The notes: a model not told the origin generated them from the sequence alone. A DNA stretch of 64,000 bases from JBGSPQ01 sp041738505 (GCA_041738505.1 JBGSPQ010000005.1:82471-146470), one strand, 5' to 3'; shown: positions 19,585 through 28,524, counted from the first letter of the stretch. Program-made: numbers and translations.

Positions 19585-19600
19585 AAATTCATCAATCCAT

Positions 19601-19636
19601 AAAAACACCCGTCCATAAACCGGCGGGTGTTTTTAA
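19601..19636 (+). terminator. Rho-independent terminator of the giant-protein operon
   Basis: The arms AAAAACACCCG (19601-19611) and CGGGTGTTTTT (19624-19634) pair perfectly around a 12-nt loop, with a T tract at the end. It lies 16 nt after the stop of the 1660-aa gene and separates it from holA. Confidence 0.85.
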
Positions 19637-19704
19637 AACATAGAAAAAACTGGTGAAATCTTAAACACGATGATAACATTTGCTTCCCGGAACCAAGACT
19701 CACA

Positions 19705-20688
19705 ATGCAAAACATCTACCTTTTCCACGGCGAGGACAGCTACACGTCGGGCAAAAAAGCCCTTCACTGGCGGGAGGAGTTTGAAAAAAAGTACGGAGAC
19801 CTGAACACCGAAATCCTGGAAGGGGAAACTCTGACAGCAGGTGGATTCATGGAAGCGGTAAACACACTCCCCTTTTTGAGCGAAAAAAAATTCATTATGG
19901 TTGGAAACGCGTTTGCCCATGCACCCGCGGAAGAACTAAGGTTAATCGCCGAAAAACTGGAAGAAGTCCCCGATCACTGCGTGGTTGTATTTATTGAAAG
20001 AAACAAAGCCGACCAAAGAACACTGCTTTTCAAAACACTCAAAAAACACGGACAGGTAATGGATTTTTCCCCGCCGGACGAACACCACCTGGTTGGATGG
20101 ATAGTATCCGAAACCCAAAAAAAAGGTGGAGTAATATCCTCAAGAACAGCCGGACACCTTGCCCAAACCGTCGGCCCCGACCTTTGGCAGATGAGCCAGG
20201 AAATAGAAAAGCTGATTATCAACACAAACGGCCGTGAAATAACCATCAACGACGTAAACACCCTGGCCAGCCCCAACATAGAAACAACCATCTTTATTCT
20301 CACCGACAATCTGGGGCTAAAAAAACGCAAAGAATCGCTTCAATCCTTAAAAAAACTGATAGACAGCGGCGCCAACCTTATCCCCTCCATCTTCACAATC
20401 GGCGGCCACTTTAGAACCCTGATTCAGGTAAAAGATTGCCTTGGTAAAAACATGCAGAAACCGGCAATCATCAAAAGACTAAAAAAACACCCCTTCGCGG
20501 TTTCCAAAGCCATTGATCAGTGCAAAAATTTCACTCCGCAGTCACTGGAACAAATCTATCAAAAACTGCTGGAGATTGATATTGCCATCAAAACCGGCAA
20601 AATCAAAATGACAACCGAAGATCAGTCCGAACTGCGGTTGTCACTTGAAAAAATCATCGCCGACTTCTGCGCGTCCCCCGCGCGTTAA
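19705..20688 (+). CDS. holA: DNA polymerase III delta subunit
   Basis: The clamp-loader subunit that opens the beta sliding clamp. Its 327 residues match the family. The start YLFHGEDSYTSGKKA is the usual degenerate ATPase-like N-terminus, followed by the LPFLSEKKFIMVGN strand and a C-terminal helical collar domain (LLEIDIAIKTGKIK). The stop codon overlaps the stop of convergent glnA by 4 bp, so there is no room for a terminator between them. Confidence 0.9.
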   Translation: MQNIYLFHGEDSYTSGKKALHWREEFEKKYGDLNTEILEGETLTAGGFMEAVNTLPFLSEKKFIMVGNAFAHAPAEELRLIAEKLEEVPDHCVVVFIERNKADQRTLLFKTLKKHGQVMDFSPPDEHHLVGWIVSETQKKGGVISSRTAGHLAQTVGPDLWQMSQEIEKLIINTNGREITINDVNTLASPNIETTIFILTDNLGLKKRKESLQSLKKLIDSGANLIPSIFTIGGHFRTLIQVKDCLGKNMQKPAIIKRLKKHPFAVSKAIDQCKNFTPQSLEQIYQKLLEIDIAIKTGKIKMTTEDQSELRLSLEKIIADFCASPAR

Positions 20689-22040
20689 TAAATTTCCATA
20701 TACCGATCCCTTTCCCACCCGGAAACGCTTAATCTAAAGCTATCCCATTCGGAATGCTTGGCCGCCAGATATTCCTTGAATGTATGTTGTCCGAAAACAT
20801 TTCGCATAAGATCACTCTTTTCAAACTCTTCCAGTGCCTCACCCAAAGACCCCACCAGCCGCCCAATCCCCTTTCTATCCAATTCCGCGTCCGAAAAGTG
20901 ATAAATATTCTCTTCAACCGCATCAACAAGTTTGTATTTGCCTTTGATTCCGGCCAGACCCGCGCCAATCATCGCCGCAAAAGCCAGGTAAGGATTGCAC
21001 GACGGATCCGGACACCTTAACTCGCAACGGGTGGCCGAAACATTACCCTCCGTATAACGAGGAATCCTGATTAAAGCGGATCGGTTCTTGGCCGCCCAGG
21101 CGATATAAACCGGAGCCTCGTATCCGGGAACCAGCCTCTTATACGAATTAACCGTGGGATTAATCACAGCGTTCATTTCGCGCACATGCTTAAGCTGTCC
21201 CGCCATATATTGCCTCGCCAGTGTGGAAAGATGATATTTCTTATCGGTTTCGGAAAAGAACATGTTTTTACCGCCTTTAAACAAACTCTGATGCACATGC
21301 ATACCCGAACCGTTAATACCGTAAACCGGCTTGGGCATAAAAGTGGCGTGCAGACCGAACCTGGCCGCCGTTTCCTTAACCACCCATCTCAAAGTAATCG
21401 CCTGATCCGCCATGGAAAGAGCATCCGTATATTTGATATCAATCTCATGCTGACCCTCCGCCACCTCATGATGCAAGGCTTCCACATCCAGCCCCATCGC
21501 CCTCATATTGTGAGACATCTCCCTTCTGACATCCGCGGCCTTATCCGTTGTCTGATCAAAATAGCCCGCTCTGTCATGAGGCAACAACCTTAAAACCCCA
21601 TTCTCATCCCTCTCAAACAGAAAAAATTCCAGCTCGGGCCCCAGATAAATATCATAACCCATGCTTTTCGCCTCTTTTAAAATCTTTTTCAAAATATAAC
21701 GGGGATCCCCCTCAAAAGGCGATCCGTCCGGCATATAAACATCTCCGATAATCCTGGCGGTGGACCCGCCGTTTTTTGTCCAGGGCAAAACCGCAAACGT
21801 GCTCAAATCGGGCTTTAAAAACATATCGCTTTCGCAAATCCTGGTAAAACCCGAAATGGAAGACCCGTCAAACCAGACATTTCCGTCAATGATTGATTCC
21901 AGCTTATCCACGGGAACCGTAATCGCCTTAACCACTCCGTACAAATCCGTAAACTGAATATTCACAAACTCCACATGCTCCTTTTTGGCCAGATCAAGAA
22001 TCATCTTTTTGGTGGGTTTTTCGGGCAGCTTTGTGTACAT
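20685..22040 (-). CDS. glnA: Glutamine synthetase type I
   Basis: Makes glutamine from glutamate, ammonia and ATP. Its 451 residues fit the GSI-alpha size class. Signature motifs are present: FDGSSISGF near residues 74-82, ELEFFLF for metal binding, NGSGMHVHQSLF for the ATP/metal site and NPTVNSYKRLVPGYEAP in the active site. No PII or adenylylating enzyme gene is nearby. It is divergent from a TrmB-family regulator across a 290-bp gap that carries a perfect inverted repeat. Confidence 0.96.
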   Translation of the reverse strand: MYTKLPEKPTKKMILDLAKKEHVEFVNIQFTDLYGVVKAITVPVDKLESIIDGNVWFDGSSISGFTRICESDMFLKPDLSTFAVLPWTKNGGSTARIIGDVYMPDGSPFEGDPRYILKKILKEAKSMGYDIYLGPELEFFLFERDENGVLRLLPHDRAGYFDQTTDKAADVRREMSHNMRAMGLDVEALHHEVAEGQHEIDIKYTDALSMADQAITLRWVVKETAARFGLHATFMPKPVYGINGSGMHVHQSLFKGGKNMFFSETDKKYHLSTLARQYMAGQLKHVREMNAVINPTVNSYKRLVPGYEAPVYIAWAAKNRSALIRIPRYTEGNVSATRCELRCPDPSCNPYLAFAAMIGAGLAGIKGKYKLVDAVEENIYHFSDAELDRKGIGRLVGSLGEALEEFEKSDLMRNVFGQHTFKEYLAAKHSEWDSFRLSVSGWERDRYMEIY

Positions 22041-22330
22041 GGAAAAATTTTTTGTTAAGAAATAAAATTGAAAAACGATTCAAAACTTACCCGCGCTTGT
22101 CCACACAATCAACAGCTTATTTAAGGCAAAAAAGTACTGTCGCCCTTACACTACATAACCGCCCGTGACACTCCGATGCTCAATTTAGAGAGTAGGATTT
22201 GCAGACTGTAGAAAAAACCGACAACAAAAATAAATTGACAGGGAAGTCAATTTAAAATGTAAAAAATATTCATAAAGGGTTACCGGTTATGATAGTATAT
22301 CGCCCGTTATCAAAATAACCCTTCACAGCC
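22041..22330. other. glnA/trmB divergent intergenic region
   Basis: 290 bp without a gene. It contains the perfect palindrome described at 22232-22253 and a second inverted repeat (AAGGGTTA at 22275-22282 with TAACCCTT at 22316-22323) just before the trmB-like ATG. A single TTGTCCACA (22097-22105), one base from a DnaA box, stands alone. I see no tRNA, riboswitch core or small gene. No convincing -10/-35 pair could be assigned for glnA. Confidence 0.5.
22232..22253. promoter_or_regulatory. Perfect inverted repeat, candidate operator
   Basis: AAATTGAC, a 6-nt spacer AGGGAA, then GTCAATTT: 8-bp arms with no mismatch. It sits between divergent glnA and a TrmB-type regulator gene, the usual place for the regulator's own site. 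The left arm also contains TTGACA, so a bound protein could block a plus-strand promoter. Confidence 0.5.
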
Positions 22331-23482
22331 ATGCTTTCAAAAGTACTTGAAAATCTGGGTTTAAACTCCAAAGAGGCAAAAGTCTACCTGGCAACGTTGG
22401 AAATCGGCTCAAATCCCGTTTCCAAAATCGCGGGAAAAGCCAAAATCAACCGCGTCACCACCTATGACATCATAGAAAAACTCACAAAAAAAGGGCTTAT
22501 CAGCTCTTTCACACGCGCAAAAGTAAAGTACTTCACGGCCACAGACCCAGACGTTCTGGTTACGGACTTTCAGCGCAAAGTGGGTGAACTTAAAGAGGTT
22601 CTCCCCGAACTGCAGAGACTCACGGGCGAAACGGTTCATCCCAGAGTAAGATATTTTGAAGGATTGGAAGGCATTCGCCATATTTACGAAGACACTCTCA
22701 CCAGCAAAACCGAAATCCTTAACTACGGGGATTCAGAAGAAATCCGTATACACTGGCCCACTTACGATCAGGATTATGTTGCCAAAAGAGCGGAAAAAAA
22801 TATTTTCCTGCGGGGGATCACTTTGGATGACGATTACGGCCGCAAAGTGGTGGAGGCAAACACCGGCTACAACCGCGAAATTCGCTTGATATCCAAAGAC
22901 AAATTCAATTTTTCCAACGAAATCTGCATATATGACGACAAAGTGGCCATCATTTCTTTTAAGGATGAACTGATTGGAATGATTATTGAAAGCCCCGAAA
23001 TCGCCAACACACAGCGAGCCATTTTTGGCATGGTCTGGGAATTCAGTCTCGGCACCACGGAACATGTCCGCGAGCATTCCCCTTTAAACGGATTAAAAGC
23101 ATCGGACATCATCGGCAAAAAAGTATTGGATGAGGTGACAGAACCTGCGCCCGAACCCGGGGAAGAATCAATGCCGGAACCGACGCCACCCGAAACGGAA
23201 TCAACGGCGGAAACAGCCCCCGAACCGGTACCGACGGAAAGCGTGGAAATGGAAACCACGGAAGAAACCAAAACGCCCCCCGAGCCGATACCGACTGAAA
23301 GCACAGAGATGGAAACCACCGAAGAACCCATCGCAGTCACCGAAACAGAAACACCCCCCCAAGAATCCACCGCCCCCACCATCGCCGAAACCCTCCCCGA
23401 AGACCTTGAAGAACCCCCGCGCGAACCCGAACCCCCCAGATCCTCAATGCTAAACAACAAAGAACAAATCCAGCTGTTTTAA
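22331..23482 (+). CDS. TrmB-family transcriptional regulator with long P/E/T-rich tail
   Basis: The N-terminal winged helix (residues about 1-75; LGLNSKEAKVYLATLEIGSN, then NRVTTYDIIEKLTKKGLI) is typical of TrmB regulators. It is followed by a coiled-coil linker and a ligand-domain-like region to about residue 265. From about 270 to 375 comes a low-complexity tail of Pro, Glu and Thr with repeats of the type PEPVPTESVEMETTEE. The last residues, EQIQLF, resemble the QxxLF clamp-binding pentapeptide. It is divergent from glnA. The effector and targets cannot be read; control of glnA is an inference. Confidence 0.82.
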   Translation: MLSKVLENLGLNSKEAKVYLATLEIGSNPVSKIAGKAKINRVTTYDIIEKLTKKGLISSFTRAKVKYFTATDPDVLVTDFQRKVGELKEVLPELQRLTGETVHPRVRYFEGLEGIRHIYEDTLTSKTEILNYGDSEEIRIHWPTYDQDYVAKRAEKNIFLRGITLDDDYGRKVVEANTGYNREIRLISKDKFNFSNEICIYDDKVAIISFKDELIGMIIESPEIANTQRAIFGMVWEFSLGTTEHVREHSPLNGLKASDIIGKKVLDEVTEPAPEPGEESMPEPTPPETESTAETAPEPVPTESVEMETTEETKTPPEPIPTESTEMETTEEPIAVTETETPPQESTAPTIAETLPEDLEEPPREPEPPRSSMLNNKEQIQLF

Positions 23483-23504
23483 TATCGGCGCCTCCCCTCA
23501 CAAA

Positions 23505-23542
23505 AAAACATCCGGCTCCCAAAACGGGAAACCGGATGTTTT
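23505..23542. terminator. Bidirectional terminator
   Basis: AAAACATCCGG (23505-23515) pairs with CCGGATGTTTT (23532-23542). A/T tracts on both sides allow it to serve the regulator gene on plus and the SLH gene on minus, which converge here. Confidence 0.85.
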
Positions 23543-23558
23543 CAAAATCAAATCAAAT

Positions 23559-25742
23559 CTAAATCTTGCCCAAAGTATGTAATTCGTAAATCACATCGGC
23601 AACCTCCGACCTCTTGGTATATTGCGAAGGATAAAGATTAGCCCCCGTAAACAGACCGTTATCGTAAGAATATTTTGCGTACCCGCTAAACCATTGGCCC
23701 GCCGCAACATCATTATATGAAGTGCTGTTGTTGCTTGGCATGGTGTCGCTCAAATTTCTTAACGTCAGAGCAAGAAACTCAACACGATTAACCGCTCTCT
23801 CCGGTCTGTAGTACCCTTCATCCGCACCGGCTTCGTAACCCGTAATCATTCCAAGTTCAACACCGCGGCAGATATATTGATAAGCCCAATCCGATTCTGC
23901 AACATCCGGAAAAGGATCGGTACCGTCACAGTAGTCCTCCGCCCCGTCAAACAGACCGAAAGTCTCCAGAACAATTTTCGCCACCTGATCTCTCTGCAAA
24001 GATTCGTCGGGGGCAAAAGTACCGTCCGGATTACCTGTCATGGCCCCGATGCTCTGCAAATACTCAATGGCGTCACAACTGGAATGGCCGGCGGGAACAT
24101 CTGTGTAACCCGCGCACTGGTCGGAAACATCCGTATCCACAACAACATTCACTTCTTCGGTGTCGTTGCCGATTGCATTGGAAACATACACGCGCACTGT
24201 GTAAGTTCCGTCCTCCACCACCTGGTTCAAAGCATTCTTGCCATCCCATGTTAACAGATGGGAACCGGCGGATTTAGGCTCGCTGTTCATCAGTTTTTTG
24301 AGTTCAACATCACTGGAATTCAAAACCGTCACGGTAACATCGGCATTATCACTGATGTTAAAAGCAATTGTTGTTTCATCCTGCACTCCATCGCTGTTCG
24401 GTGAAAAAGTGGTCGGACTGACTCCCAGACCGGAAACAACCGGACCGGTTGTAGGATCGGGAACCGTATAAGCGGGCGCCTCAAACGCACCCGGATCATA
24501 TTGCGCCCCGCCGGCACCATCTCCATCCAAAGGCCTTGCAGTATCAAAATAATCATCCGTCACCACAGAAATCACTTTACCTTTATCAATACATTCCGAA
24601 CCTTCACCCAAAGTCATGTTGTCCGGATTGGAGTAATTGGAACCTGTAAACAAAGGGTCGCAAAGAAGATTGCCATCAGTCAGAGAGGCTTCATCCGGAT
24701 CCGTTCCGTTTCCATTCATGGCATTATACTCAAAAACCGATGTGTCCCCGGCAGAATGAACAAACGGCTGATTACCCGCATTATCGGCAATCAGATTGTT
24801 GGCAACTTTATTTGTACTCGCGCTCATCAAAACCGCCGCATAGGTGGCACCGGCGTTAATGGTGTTTCCGGCAAAAGTGTTGTTATACAAATTACAATTG
24901 CCGTAAGCGTTGACAACCTGGTTCACCGTATTATCCAGAAAATAGTTGTTATACACTGTGGCTCCACTGCATCCCGCGCCCGTCATTGCGGTGTTCCCCG
25001 AAAAAACATTATTGTAAACATCAACATCACCCACAAATGAAGCGGAAGAATTCAATCCTCCCCCCACGTTGTCCGTAATTTCATTTCCGTAAACCGAAGC
25101 TTTGTTGGAACCGGAAAGTTCAACAATCATGGAGTGAGCTCCGAGTCCCAGCTGATTTCCATAAAATTTGTTATATTCAACCGTAAAATTATATGAAGTC
25201 GCTCCGGTATTTTTTACATAAACCGGCGCCGAACCGCTTCCTGTCACATTAGTGAATTCAATTCCGCTGATTTTACCGTTAAGATTTTCAACCTTAAAAA
25301 CATTTTCCACCGCATCGTTACCATCAATCACCGTTCTGTAAGTATCCGCATCCCTGGTGGCAAAACCCTCGGCATATCCACCGTAAATATAAACACCTTT
25401 GGAGGTTCCCCACGTATCGGCATCGCTGAATTCAAAAGGCATAGCCTCGGGAGTACCGTTTAAACTGTAATTTCCCTGCGCGATTATAATCGTATTATAG
25501 TCGGCATCGGTTTTAACTTTAGCCACGGCATCCGTGATTGATTCAAACCAGTCGGTTTTGGTGCCGGCGGGCGTTACGGACGGATTAGCTTTATCGTCAA
25601 CATAAACCGCGCATGTTCCAAGAACGGTACAATCCAGGGGAACAATAACGGGTTCAAAAATCGGCATCAAAGCCGCCACCCTTAGCACCCCAACGGACAT
25701 AAAAACGGCAACCATGGCCGCATATATCAGAAATTTTTTCAT
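23559..25742 (-). CDS. Surface protein: beta-helix, Ig-like domain and three SLH domains
   Basis: 727 residues. An N-terminal signal segment (residues 1-25) is followed by a right-handed parallel beta-helix region (about 45-405) full of N-x-hydrophobic repeats such as YNNTFAGNTINAG. A FlgD-like Ig domain (about 430-525; NSDGVQDET, then LTWDGKN) comes next. Three SLH domains follow (about 545-727), each with the pattern G-x-x-x-G-x-x-D-G-x-F-x-P-x-x-x-x-R or a variant. The SLH part should anchor it non-covalently to a wall polymer, leaving the helix exposed, perhaps as a glycan-binding or lyase-like domain. No catalytic site is evident. Confidence 0.85.
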   Translation of the reverse strand: MKKFLIYAAMVAVFMSVGVLRVAALMPIFEPVIVPLDCTVLGTCAVYVDDKANPSVTPAGTKTDWFESITDAVAKVKTDADYNTIIIAQGNYSLNGTPEAMPFEFSDADTWGTSKGVYIYGGYAEGFATRDADTYRTVIDGNDAVENVFKVENLNGKISGIEFTNVTGSGSAPVYVKNTGATSYNFTVEYNKFYGNQLGLGAHSMIVELSGSNKASVYGNEITDNVGGGLNSSASFVGDVDVYNNVFSGNTAMTGAGCSGATVYNNYFLDNTVNQVVNAYGNCNLYNNTFAGNTINAGATYAAVLMSASTNKVANNLIADNAGNQPFVHSAGDTSVFEYNAMNGNGTDPDEASLTDGNLLCDPLFTGSNYSNPDNMTLGEGSECIDKGKVISVVTDDYFDTARPLDGDGAGGAQYDPGAFEAPAYTVPDPTTGPVVSGLGVSPTTFSPNSDGVQDETTIAFNISDNADVTVTVLNSSDVELKKLMNSEPKSAGSHLLTWDGKNALNQVVEDGTYTVRVYVSNAIGNDTEEVNVVVDTDVSDQCAGYTDVPAGHSSCDAIEYLQSIGAMTGNPDGTFAPDESLQRDQVAKIVLETFGLFDGAEDYCDGTDPFPDVAESDWAYQYICRGVELGMITGYEAGADEGYYRPERAVNRVEFLALTLRNLSDTMPSNNSTSYNDVAAGQWFSGYAKYSYDNGLFTGANLYPSQYTKRSEVADVIYELHTLGKI

Positions 25743-25836
25743 AAGAAAAAAGATTAAGAATATAAAGAATTAATATATGTAAATAATGCTCTCATCATTA
25801 AACTACAACGTGGAAAAAAGTTCAACGTTTCAATTA

Positions 25837-27297
25837 CTATAAAGAAGGTGACATTTTGTGCCACTCCTTCTCCCTTTCATATGCATAGCCGATCTTTAAA
25901 AGTTCGTCCTCACTCCACTGCGGACCGATAATCTGCAAACCCACAGGCAGTTTTTTTGATGTAAATCCACACGGCAGACTCAACGCCGGCACACCCGCGC
26001 AACTGACGGGAATGGTAAACACATCGGCCAGATACATGGAAAGCGGATCATCCTTTTTCTCCCCGATTTTAAACGCGGGAAAAGGAGAAACCGGCGCCAT
26101 CAAAACATCTACATCCTTAAACGCTTTGTTAAAATCCTCCCTGATTAAAGTTCTCACCCTTTGCGCCTTTTTATAATACGCATCGTAATATCCTGCAGAC
26201 AAAACATAAGTTCCCATCATAATTCTTCTTTTGATTTCATCACCAAACCCCTCACTGCGTGTTTTATAATAATAATCAATCATATCCTTAACCTCGCCCG
26301 ACGGCTTGGACCCAAAACGAATTCCGTCAAAACGCGCCAGATTGGCCGAAAGCTCGGCCGGCGATGCGATGTAATAAACAGCTACACCATATTTTGTATA
26401 AGGAAGACTGATTTCTTTTACCGAAGCCCCCATTTTTTCGTACTCGTTAACCGCGTCCATAATAACTTTTTTCACCTCCGGCTCCAGCCCCTCGCCAAAA
26501 TACTCTTTGGGAATTCCGATTTTCAAACCTTTCACCGGTTCACCGAGTTTTTTTGTATAATCCGGAACTTTAACATCGGGAGTTGTTGAATCTCGATCAT
26601 CGTGCCCGGCAATTTCATTAAGAATCAATGCCGCGTCCGTGACCGTTTTTGCTATCGGCCCCACAGTATCCCACGAAGACGCGAAAGCCGTGACACCGCT
26701 TCTGGAAACTCTTCCGTACGTAACCTTTAGCCCCACCACTCCGCAAAGCGATGCCGGCTGGCGAATGGAACCGCCCGTATCCGTACCCAAAGAATAAACA
26801 CACATGTCGGCGGACACCGCCGCCGCCGAACCACCCGATGACCCACCCGCCACAGTATCGGTATCCCACGGATTTTTGGTCACCCCAAAACTGGAATGTT
26901 CCGTGGAAGCCCCACAGGCAAATTCATCCATATTGGTTTTTCCGGTCATCACCATCCCCGCCTTTTCGAGCCTGTCCACAACCGTGGCATTATAAGGCGG
27001 AACAAATTCCCTGATGATTTTTGAACAGCAGGTAGTTCTTGTTCCCTTCGTATTAAAAATATCCTTAAGAGCCGCGGGCACACCCAAAAGCGGTGAGTTT
27101 TTCCCGCCCCCGGCAAGTTTTTTATCCGCCTCTTTGGCCTTTTTCATCGCATCTTCCCTTGTCAAAAGTACATAAGCGTTCAAAATCGGATTCAACTTTT
27201 CCGCGCGATTCAGATAATCCTCCGCCAATTCCACGGCGGAAAACTTTTTTTCCTTAAACCCCCCGGCAATTCCTTCAATAGTCATTTTTTCCAACAT
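25837..27297 (-). CDS. gatA: Glutamyl-tRNA(Gln) amidotransferase subunit A
   Basis: Supplies ammonia from glutamine to convert Glu-tRNA(Gln) to Gln-tRNA(Gln). Its 486 residues contain the amidase signature: the catalytic Lys in KDIFNTKG (about residue 78), then GGSSGGSAAAVSADM and GTDTGGSIRQPA holding the Ser-cisSer pair. It lies 7 nt downstream of gatC. gatB is not in the window, unlike the common gatCAB order. A second ATG at 27283-27285 is an alternative start four codons in. Confidence 0.96.
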   Translation of the reverse strand: MLEKMTIEGIAGGFKEKKFSAVELAEDYLNRAEKLNPILNAYVLLTREDAMKKAKEADKKLAGGGKNSPLLGVPAALKDIFNTKGTRTTCCSKIIREFVPPYNATVVDRLEKAGMVMTGKTNMDEFACGASTEHSSFGVTKNPWDTDTVAGGSSGGSAAAVSADMCVYSLGTDTGGSIRQPASLCGVVGLKVTYGRVSRSGVTAFASSWDTVGPIAKTVTDAALILNEIAGHDDRDSTTPDVKVPDYTKKLGEPVKGLKIGIPKEYFGEGLEPEVKKVIMDAVNEYEKMGASVKEISLPYTKYGVAVYYIASPAELSANLARFDGIRFGSKPSGEVKDMIDYYYKTRSEGFGDEIKRRIMMGTYVLSAGYYDAYYKKAQRVRTLIREDFNKAFKDVDVLMAPVSPFPAFKIGEKKDDPLSMYLADVFTIPVSCAGVPALSLPCGFTSKKLPVGLQIIGPQWSEDELLKIGYAYEREKEWHKMSPSL

Positions 27298-27304
27298 CCG
27301 AAAA

Positions 27305-27598
27305 TTAATTATTGGTTATTACCGGTTTCACTTTAATCTGGTTGATTTCCACGGGAAGTTCCGTCGCGGCCAAAAGCTCATCTCGCTTACACCACTTTTC
27401 CACCTTATCTTTTCTGGTCACATTGGTCAGCCCGGTAACCTGAGAAGTCGGCTCCACACCATCGGTATCCACTTCCTCCAAAATCTCCATATAACTCAAA
27501 ACATCACTCAACTGCCCGGCAAAACGCGCCGCCTCGTCATCCGTAAGATCCAGTCTGGCCAGTTTGGCGACATGTTTCACTTGTTCCTTGGAAAGCAT
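27305..27598 (-). CDS. gatC: Glutamyl-tRNA(Gln) amidotransferase subunit C
   Basis: A small belt subunit that holds GatA and GatB together. 97 residues from the ATG at 27596-27598; an upstream TTG would add only two residues and is less likely. The start MLSKEQVKHVAKLARLDLTD and the motif GVEPTSQV are typical of the family. It is first in a two-gene unit with gatA. Confidence 0.93.
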   Translation of the reverse strand: MLSKEQVKHVAKLARLDLTDDEAARFAGQLSDVLSYMEILEEVDTDGVEPTSQVTGLTNVTRKDKVEKWCKRDELLAATELPVEINQIKVKPVITNN

Positions 27599-27650
27599 CG
27601 GCAAAATCGTTAATTAAAATGGTTCGGACTGAGTTTACAACAGAAACAGC

Positions 27651-27679
27651 TTGATACTCAAGTACTACGGATTTATACT
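27651..27679 (+). promoter_or_regulatory. Promoter of the membrane protein-ribL-ftsX-recO operon
   Basis: TTGATA (27651-27656), a 17-nt spacer, then TATACT (27674-27679). The predicted start is about 18 nt before the ATG at 27704. It is divergent from gatC. Confidence 0.75.
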
Positions 27680-27703
27680 TGTACGGACTATTCCCGAAAA
27701 CGC

Positions 27704-28018
27704 ATGAAAACAATTGAAAACATCAAAAAAGTGGCGCTGGTTCTTTTCGTTGCACTGGGCATCACACATATTGTTTCGGGACTGATGTTCAGCAACGGAT
27801 ACCTTAAAGAAATCAGTTTCATCCTAAACAGAAGCCTTGATATACCTTTCGCCATGACCGCCGTGATTTATGCCGCCTCCGGCATTTACCTGAACACCCC
27901 GGAAAAAAGCAGAAAACCGCTGGGCATCGGACTCATTGTAATTTCGCTTCTCATTTTTATCCTTTTAATCTATATTAACCTCCTCATTCCGGACAAAGTA
28001 TCCCTGTCCGAACTATAA
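27704..28018 (+). CDS. Small uncharacterised membrane protein
   Basis: 104 residues with three hydrophobic segments (about 8-28, 46-62 and 73-94) joined by short basic loops. No family recognised. It leads an operon with the FAD synthase, ftsX and recO; the gap to the next gene is 5 nt. Confidence 0.7.
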   Translation: MKTIENIKKVALVLFVALGITHIVSGLMFSNGYLKEISFILNRSLDIPFAMTAVIYAASGIYLNTPEKSRKPLGIGLIVISLLIFILLIYINLLIPDKVSLSEL

Positions 28019-28023
28019 ACCCC

Positions 28024-28524
28024 ATGGAAAAAGACCAAAAACGGAATAACGGAGAAAAAAAACTGGTAATGGCATTCGGCACTTTCGATTTTTTCCACGA
28101 CGGCCATCACCATTTTCTAAGCCGGGCAAAAGAGCTTGGGGATTTTCTGATAGTGGTAATCGCCCGTGACAAAACCGTGCGCCAGATTAAAGGTGAGGAA
28201 CCGGCCAACAACGAAAGAAAAAGACTGAATAAAGTAAAATCAAAAGGAGTGGCGGACAAAGTAATATTGGGTTATCATAAGGATAAACACAAAGTCCTTC
28301 GCAAATACCGCCCCGACATCATCGCCCTCGGATACGACCAATACGTATTCACCCAGACACTCAAGAAAACCCTGATAGACCTTAAAATGGACACCCAAAT
28401 TCACCGGTTGGAGGCTCACTTTCCCCAGGTGTACAAATCCTCGCTGATCAGAAGACAAAAAGAGGAAGACCTTAACGGAGAGGAAGCCGTCATACCGTCC
28501 CGCGAACTTAACTACAACCAATGA
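28024..28524 (+). CDS. ribL: Archaeal-type FAD synthase (RibL-like cytidylyltransferase-fold protein)
   Basis: Transfers an AMP (or CMP) group to FMN to make FAD. It is a 166-residue cytidylyltransferase fold with the motif AFGTFDFFHDGHHHF (HxGH signature, about residues 16-30). VIARDKTVRQIKG at about 41-53 is very like archaeal RibL, followed by DIIALGYDQ near 98-106 and a late YKSSLIRR in the place of the ISSTxIR motif. With the lone riboflavin kinase at 4758 it would complete FAD synthesis. A glycerol-3-phosphate or ethanolamine-phosphate cytidylyltransferase is the main alternative. It overlaps ftsX by the ATGA quartet. Confidence 0.78.
   Translation: MEKDQKRNNGEKKLVMAFGTFDFFHDGHHHFLSRAKELGDFLIVVIARDKTVRQIKGEEPANNERKRLNKVKSKGVADKVILGYHKDKHKVLRKYRPDIIALGYDQYVFTQTLKKTLIDLKMDTQIHRLEAHFPQVYKSSLIRRQKEEDLNGEEAVIPSRELNYNQ

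Noticed and set aside
22097..22105. DnaA box (TTGTCCACA)
   Set aside because: Single site, one base off consensus, with no cluster; chance is enough.
22041..22330. Glutamine riboswitch in the glnA leader
   Set aside because: I looked for the conserved core of the known glnA RNA and did not find it. Repeats there fit protein sites better.
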